The notes under the pieces are model-generated. The model was not told the DNA's origin. It saw only the letters and a list, made by a program, of their open reading frames with translations, and searched no databases. The position numbers and the translations under genes are program-made. Shown one piece after another: positions 5,244 to 9,015 of a stretch of 9,015 nt of DNA. Every line of letters begins with the position of its first letter. Within the stretch, counting starts at the first letter, position 1. Origin of the DNA: CAYVXT01 sp964455485 (GTDB taxonomy: Bacteria > Patescibacteriota > Minisyncoccia > Phycocordibacterales > WO2-35-19); NCBI GenBank assembly GCA_964455485.1, contig CAYVXT010000063.1:1-9015 (forward strand). Direction: 5' to 3'.

Positions 5244-5912
5244 TTATTTAACTGCCTCTACATTTAGACTAAGGGGTACAGCTACATCCCCCGCCTCGAG
5301 AACCCTTGATGAACGGTCTTTAAAATCGTGGTGATCCACATTCTTTGGGTCCCACATCCTCACCTCCCTAAATCCAATTTCTTTAAGTAACTTTTCAGCA
5401 AAGGCAAAATTCCATATGGAATAATGATTGTTGTACGGAGGATTCTGACCCATGACCTGCATCAACACAGATTCTATTTGATTGTTTGACGCGTGATAGA
5501 TTTTTATTAAATTGTCGAAATCTGGTACAGACATTCTAAATACCCCACCCTTTTTTAAAACTCTAAACCACTCGGCTAACACCTGATTAAGTTCATGCCT
5601 GGGTATATGCTCAACCACATGACTTGCATATACAATACTTGCGCATTCGTTTTTAAACATAGGCAAAGATTTTATGTCCGTAACATAATGTATGTTAGGA
5701 AAAGGAAGAGTATCTATATTTACGTATTCTTTACCTGAAGCAACGCCACACCCAACATTTATAAATATTTCTCCATTTGGATTTAGGGGTATCTTTGGAG
5801 TTATGAAGGCCCTTTTTGCAAATAAGTACTTAATCCTTATCCAATTATAGAGGCGTATTAGAGTTTTTTTCATTTTAAATTTAATTAATATATTCGAAAT
5901 TCTAATTTGCAT
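5244..5912 (-). CDS. Class I SAM-dependent methyltransferase (methyltransferase type 11-like)
   Basis: A predicted soluble methyltransferase of 222 residues from this start. The glycine-rich SAM motif FINVGCG (50-56) is followed by the acidic YVNIDTLPF (63-71), which normally binds the SAM ribose. Next come the SHVVEHIP (97-104) and RVLKKGGVFRMSVPDF (117-132) blocks, typical of methyltransferases in polysaccharide loci. A long charged C-terminus may hold the acceptor site. The start is uncertain: the frame is open to a TTG at 5936, but the best promoter starts transcription at about 5930-5932, which excludes it. ATG 5912 is the first in-frame ATG after that. ATG 5873 (MKKTLIRLYN) is a good alternative. 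It faces the flippase gene divergently and FkbM convergently. It could modify a sugar or a lipid carrier. Confidence 0.85.
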   Translation of the reverse strand: MQIRISNILIKFKMKKTLIRLYNWIRIKYLFAKRAFITPKIPLNPNGEIFINVGCGVASGKEYVNIDTLPFPNIHYVTDIKSLPMFKNECASIVYASHVVEHIPRHELNQVLAEWFRVLKKGGVFRMSVPDFDNLIKIYHASNNQIESVLMQVMGQNPPYNNHYSIWNFAFAEKLLKEIGFREVRMWDPKNVDHHDFKDRSSRVLEAGDVAVPLSLNVEAVK

Positions 5913-5929
5913 CAGTATTAATTGCAAAT

Positions 5930-5945
5930 CATCCAAATATTAACA
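5930..5945 (-). promoter_or_regulatory. Extended -10 promoter of the methyltransferase gene
   Basis: TGT-TAATAT on the minus strand (5945-5937) predicts a start at 5930-5932. This leaves about 18-20 nt of leader before ATG 5912. No ribosome-binding site is visible in that leader. A second AT-rich hexamer, TATATT (5892-5887), could instead serve ATG 5873. Confidence 0.45.
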
Positions 5946-5967
5946 AGTACCAAACTTTGCTAAAAAA

Positions 5968-5984
5968 TGCTAAACTGGCCCTTG
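5968..5984 (+). promoter_or_regulatory. Extended -10 promoter of the flippase gene, near-leaderless
   Basis: TG-C-TAAACT at 5968-5976 predicts a start at about 5983-5984, only 3-4 nt before the ATG at 5987. This argues against the upstream in-frame TTG at 5957, which would lie before the promoter. Confidence 0.5.
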
Positions 5985-5986
5985 TA

Positions 5987-7237
5987 ATGGAAAAGTTTTT
6001 CCGAATATTTGCTGAAAAAATCGACTACATTGGCTCCCATTTAAAAGTCGACCTTAGATATGTAATAAGAGGCCTTAGCTGGCTTAGTACTTCTCAGGCA
6101 GTGACAATACTGACCTCTTTTTTGTTGTCTATCGCTTTTGCCAACCTAATTACACCTGAAGTATATGGAATATACAGGTATCTAATAACAATAGGAGGGA
6201 TAGTGGCAATAAGTACCCTCAGTGGTTTGAATATTTCTTTTACAACCTCTGTCGCTCAAGGAAAAGATGGTGATTGGAGCCGAGTCGTTAAAACAAAATT
6301 TCTTTCTGGATTATTAGGTACTTTTGGTGGTCTTTGCCTCGCCGCTTACTATTTATTGCAAGCCAATAACATATTAGGATTTTCTCTAATTATTGTTTCG
6401 GTCTTTGCTCCAAGTATTGATGCATTGCTTATATATAATTCTTTACTTCAAGGAAAGCACGATTTTAAAAGAATTTCACAATATGGCATAGTCAGCCAAA
6501 TCATTTTTGCAGCATGTTTAAGCTTAACAATATTTTTGACTGATAATATTTATATAATAATCGCATCATATTTTGTATCTTTATTTATTGGAAGGTACAT
6601 ATCGTTTAAGCTCACATTAGAACAATATCCTACTGGCAACGAAGGGACCGAGGGTGCTATTTCGCACGGTATCCATCTCAGCATAAACTCTGCAGTAACT
6701 ACAATAGCTATAAGTATAGACAAACTTATAGTATTTACTTACCTTGGTGCCTTAGAGCTTGCCATATACAGCATAGCAACTACACCAGTTGACCAAATAA
6801 GAGGCGTTTTTAAAAACCTTTACACATTACTATTACCAAAGTATGCAAAATCAGAAGCTTCGTTAATAAAAAGTGACATGATAAGAAAGTCTATTATATT
6901 ACTTGTCATATGTTTTTTTGTAATGTTGGTATATATTGCAGTTGCTCCTACAATATTTCCGTTAATTTTTCCAAAGTATAACGCTTCTATAAACCTCACT
7001 ATTTTATCTGCTCTATCCTTCCTCACAGTTCCAGCCCTTCTACCAAATACACTGCTGCAAGCAAAAGGTAGTTCTGGTATATATTATAGATACAGCCTTC
7101 TAACAAACTTAGGGCAAATTATTTTGTTGTTTGTTGGGGCATATTATTACCAGCTCATAGGAGTTGTTGTTGCAAAGGTTGTAGGCCAATTCTGGATGTA
7201 TGCAGTTTCAGTTTTCTACTCCAAGAAAGTTACTTGA
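5987..7237 (+). CDS. Wzx-type oligosaccharide flippase (polysaccharide transport protein)
   Basis: An integral membrane protein of 416 residues, expected to flip lipid-linked oligosaccharides across the cytoplasmic membrane, as in Wzx-dependent glycan export (MOP superfamily, polysaccharide_synt family). About 12 hydrophobic helices are visible in paired clusters. The first helices include LSWLSTSQAVTILTSFLLSI (31-50) and the typical FANLITPEVYGIYRYLI (51-67). A basic loop and GKHDFKRISQYGIVSQI (166-182) mark the centre, followed by SIDKLIVFTYLGALELAIYSIA (243-264), a hallmark of this family. Length is at the short end of the normal 400-500 range, without an extra C-terminal domain. The start was set by the promoter (see 5968-5984). 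The TGA stop is followed 17 bp later by the epimerase ATG, so the two form an operon. Substrate unknown. Confidence 0.92.
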   Translation: MEKFFRIFAEKIDYIGSHLKVDLRYVIRGLSWLSTSQAVTILTSFLLSIAFANLITPEVYGIYRYLITIGGIVAISTLSGLNISFTTSVAQGKDGDWSRVVKTKFLSGLLGTFGGLCLAAYYLLQANNILGFSLIIVSVFAPSIDALLIYNSLLQGKHDFKRISQYGIVSQIIFAACLSLTIFLTDNIYIIIASYFVSLFIGRYISFKLTLEQYPTGNEGTEGAISHGIHLSINSAVTTIAISIDKLIVFTYLGALELAIYSIATTPVDQIRGVFKNLYTLLLPKYAKSEASLIKSDMIRKSIILLVICFFVMLVYIAVAPTIFPLIFPKYNASINLTILSALSFLTVPALLPNTLLQAKGSSGIYYRYSLLTNLGQIILLFVGAYYYQLIGVVVAKVVGQFWMYAVSVFYSKKVT

Positions 7238-7254
7238 TCAATCTAAACACTGCC

Positions 7255-8232
7255 ATGAATAGAAAAAAACAAAAAATCGTTATTACTGGGGGTGCCGGGT
7301 TTGTAGGTTCTAATCTATCAAAAAAACTTTTAGAATTGGGATACGAAGTTCACATAATAGATAATTTATCAGGAGGAAAAACTTCAAATATACCGCGAGG
7401 GGCTTTTTTCCATCGAAAAGATATTAGGAAATTTAATGATATTGTTCCTTTATTTAAAAATGCTTCCTATGTATTTCATTTGGCAGCTCTCCCTAATGTA
7501 GAGTTTTCAATAAGGCACCCCGATATCAGTCACGACTCAAATGTAAATGGAACATTAAATGTACTCAGAGCGTGTTCTGAACATAAAATTAAAAAATACG
7601 TCTTTGCATCTTCAAGCTCGGTATATGGTGATGGCAATAATAAAAAAATGAGTGAATCTACACCATTTGCTCCCAAAAGCCCTTATGCTTTACATAAAAT
7701 TATAGGTGAAGGTTATGCAAAGCTCTGGTGCAACAACTATGGATTGAATACGGTATCATTGCGTTTTTTTAATATCTACGGAAAGGGGCAGAGGGATGAA
7801 GGGCCATATGCTTTTGTAATTGCAATATTTCTGAAACTAAAATCATTAGGTTTACCGATGATGATCACAGGCACAGGAGAACAAAGAAGAGATTTTATTC
7901 ATATAAATGACGTGGTATCTGCACTAATAAAAGCAATGCGAACAAAGACAGAACCGGGTTCAGTATTTAATATAGGAAGTGGTACAAATTATAGTATAAA
8001 TGAAATTGCAACAATGATAGAAGGGCCTATCGCCTACGTAAAGGAGAGGACAGAGCCCAAAAGCACTTTGTGTGATAATTCATTAGCAAAAAAAATATTA
8101 GGATGGCAGCCTAGTATTTCTCTTCGTGAAGGAATTGAGGATCTGAAGAAAATAAGGAGCAACACTCATAATACAACTAAAAGAAAGGATTATAAGAAAC
8201 GACTCAGCAGGAAGGCGGTATCTAGGATATGA
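7255..8232 (+). CDS. NAD-dependent nucleotide-sugar epimerase/dehydratase (extended SDR)
   Basis: A cytoplasmic 325-residue enzyme that converts nucleotide sugars, probably a UDP-glucose/GlcNAc 4-epimerase type supplying glycan precursors. The NAD-binding ITGGAGFVGSN (10-20) is followed by Asp36 in HIIDNLSGG, HLAA (75-78), SSSSVYG (119-125) and the catalytic Tyr144/Lys148 pair in YALHK. RFFNIYG (170-176) and RRDFIHINDV (211-220) are also typical. The family core ends near GWQPSISLREGIEDLKK (283-299). The last 26 residues are an unusual basic tail that overlaps the opposite-strand gene. Start: ATG 7255 is chosen because it leads directly into the family N-terminus. An in-frame TTG at 7234, overlapping the flippase stop, is possible. 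Exact substrate cannot be read from sequence. Confidence 0.92.
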   Translation: MNRKKQKIVITGGAGFVGSNLSKKLLELGYEVHIIDNLSGGKTSNIPRGAFFHRKDIRKFNDIVPLFKNASYVFHLAALPNVEFSIRHPDISHDSNVNGTLNVLRACSEHKIKKYVFASSSSVYGDGNNKKMSESTPFAPKSPYALHKIIGEGYAKLWCNNYGLNTVSLRFFNIYGKGQRDEGPYAFVIAIFLKLKSLGLPMMITGTGEQRRDFIHINDVVSALIKAMRTKTEPGSVFNIGSGTNYSINEIATMIEGPIAYVKERTEPKSTLCDNSLAKKILGWQPSISLREGIEDLKKIRSNTHNTTKRKDYKKRLSRKAVSRI

Positions 8233-9015
8233 CACCGGACCAGTTATTAACGCAAAATAGAACACAAGCAACAATAAGAAGATTTTAAAAGGCCTATCTT
8301 TTTTGAAAAAGATTGAGGCGGATGATAACAGGAGTGCTGTTGCCCACAAAAGTCGCTCCAATAATATTGGGACGTTGTCCAATATACTTATAAAGAAGCC
8401 TTTATAATCTTTTTTACTCCAATATTCAGGTAGTGTTTTATGGTCAAGAATAAAATCAGCATCATTATCAGACAATGTGTTTAGTGACACTAGTAGAGTT
8501 TTTATACTTGAACCAAAAAAGAATGATGATGTTTTCAGAATGTGAAATATTCCATACTGTACTGGGTCTTGCATAATAACAGAAGTGGCAATACGCTCTA
8601 TGTCTTTACTGTTTTCTAATTTTCTAAGCTCACTTAAAGGTTTGCCGAACTCACTTATAAACTTATCTTGAATCACCCTCAAGTCATCTCCTGATTTGTA
8701 GCTTAAAAACATTGGCACATTGTAATAAAAAAGATTAAATGAACTTACTGAAGATATGCCGAATACTTTAGAGATATAGTAGTTGCGAGTCATCCAAGGT
8801 GCAGCAAACAAAACAACGCACAGTAAAATTATAGATACATTTCCCACTATATTCCAACTGACCCTACGATCCCTAAACACATAGTAGGCAAAATATACTG
8901 GGGCTAAAAATACTGTAATCGGTCTAAATAAAACTGATGCACCTAAGGTAATGCCGGAATACCACATCCCCTTACGTCCTGTATTGCTTACCACAAAATA
9001 GATGGAAACTAGAAG
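8098..9015 (-). CDS. Membrane glycosyltransferase, PMT/ArnT (GT39)-like, N-terminus outside window
   Basis: The visible 305 residues are the C-terminal part of a polytopic protein. The frame is open to the window edge, so the N-terminal membrane and catalytic loop region is not seen. Family-like features include SVLFRPITVFLAP, a hydrophobic segment ending in APWMTRNYY, and the conserved C-terminal YPRYRLPAESFLIILS, resembling dolichyl/undecaprenyl-phosphate-mannose-dependent transferases that glycosylate lipids or proteins outside the membrane. About five hydrophobic segments are visible. A 100-residue extracytoplasmic loop separates the RNYY block from the last helices. Its 3' end overlaps the epimerase gene by 135 bp on the opposite strand, although YPRYRLP lies in this overlap and looks genuine. 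The GTG at 8994 is not taken as the start because homologous membrane sequence continues upstream. Confidence 0.8.
   Translation of the reverse strand, partial: LLVSIYFVVSNTGRKGMWYSGITLGASVLFRPITVFLAPVYFAYYVFRDRRVSWNIVGNVSIILLCVVLFAAPWMTRNYYISKVFGISSVSSFNLFYYNVPMFLSYKSGDDLRVIQDKFISEFGKPLSELRKLENSKDIERIATSVIMQDPVQYGIFHILKTSSFFFGSSIKTLLVSLNTLSDNDADFILDHKTLPEYWSKKDYKGFFISILDNVPILLERLLWATALLLSSASIFFKKDRPFKIFLLLLVFYFALITGPVSYPRYRLPAESFLIILSFSCIMSVAPYFLQILNSFTKRNTRLPS

Noticed and set aside
5913..5936. TTG start at 5936 for the methyltransferase
   Set aside because: The best promoter places the mRNA 5' end downstream of this codon, and two ATG codons follow in frame.
7234..7254. TTG start at 7234 for the epimerase, overlapping the flippase stop
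   Set aside because: Possible, but the ATG at 7255 leads straight into the basic residues and NAD-binding motif typical of the family; the extra seven residues add nothing recognisable.

Overview
The window is an AT-rich bacterial chromosome segment. It starts inside secA, crosses a compact intergenic block of small transcripts, and then enters a surface-glycan gene cluster. The absence of clear Shine-Dalgarno sequences in front of most genes, extended -10 promoters placed almost on top of start codons, a tiny lysine-rich protein, and an O-antigen ligase fused to TPR repeats together suggest a Patescibacteria (Candidate Phyla Radiation) genome. That placement is an inference: no rRNA or ribosomal protein gene is present to settle it, and TGA is read as stop throughout.

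Region 1 (1-1217, everything on the minus strand). This holds the N-terminal 178 codons of secA, a 20-residue lysine-rich protein gene with its own promoter, structured leader and strong terminator, and an extremely AT-rich stretch with a perfect 36-bp A/T palindrome and one perfect DnaA box. Two predicted small RNAs follow, each with an extended -10 promoter and an intrinsic terminator. The first (about 133 nt) folds as a pseudoknot with a 19-bp and a 10-bp stem. The second (about 75 nt) has a 5' segment complementary to the loop of the first. Base pairs that are C/A mismatches on the plus strand become G-U wobbles on the minus strand in both RNAs and in the leader hairpin, which points to the minus strand as the functional RNA strand.

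Region 2 (1218-9015). The glycan cluster has alternating gene orientations. A minus-strand O-antigen ligase-like/TPR protein diverges from a plus-strand pair (GT4-type glycosyltransferase, then FkbM-type methyltransferase, overlapping by 4 bp). That pair converges on a minus-strand class I methyltransferase. The methyltransferase diverges from a plus-strand Wzx-type flippase plus NAD-dependent sugar epimerase. The epimerase converges with, and overlaps by 135 bp, a minus-strand membrane glycosyltransferase (PMT/ArnT-like) that runs off the window. Taken together the genes suit nucleotide-sugar supply (epimerase), glycan assembly and methylation (glycosyltransferase, methyltransferases), membrane translocation (flippase), and transfer to a final acceptor (ligase-like protein, membrane glycosyltransferase).

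No CRISPR array, tRNA, rRNA, insertion sequence or integrase was seen. The observations most worth checking are the pseudoknotted RNA with its neighbouring partner RNA, the lysine-rich microprotein, the consistent leaderless/near-leaderless promoter arrangement, and the long antisense gene overlap.
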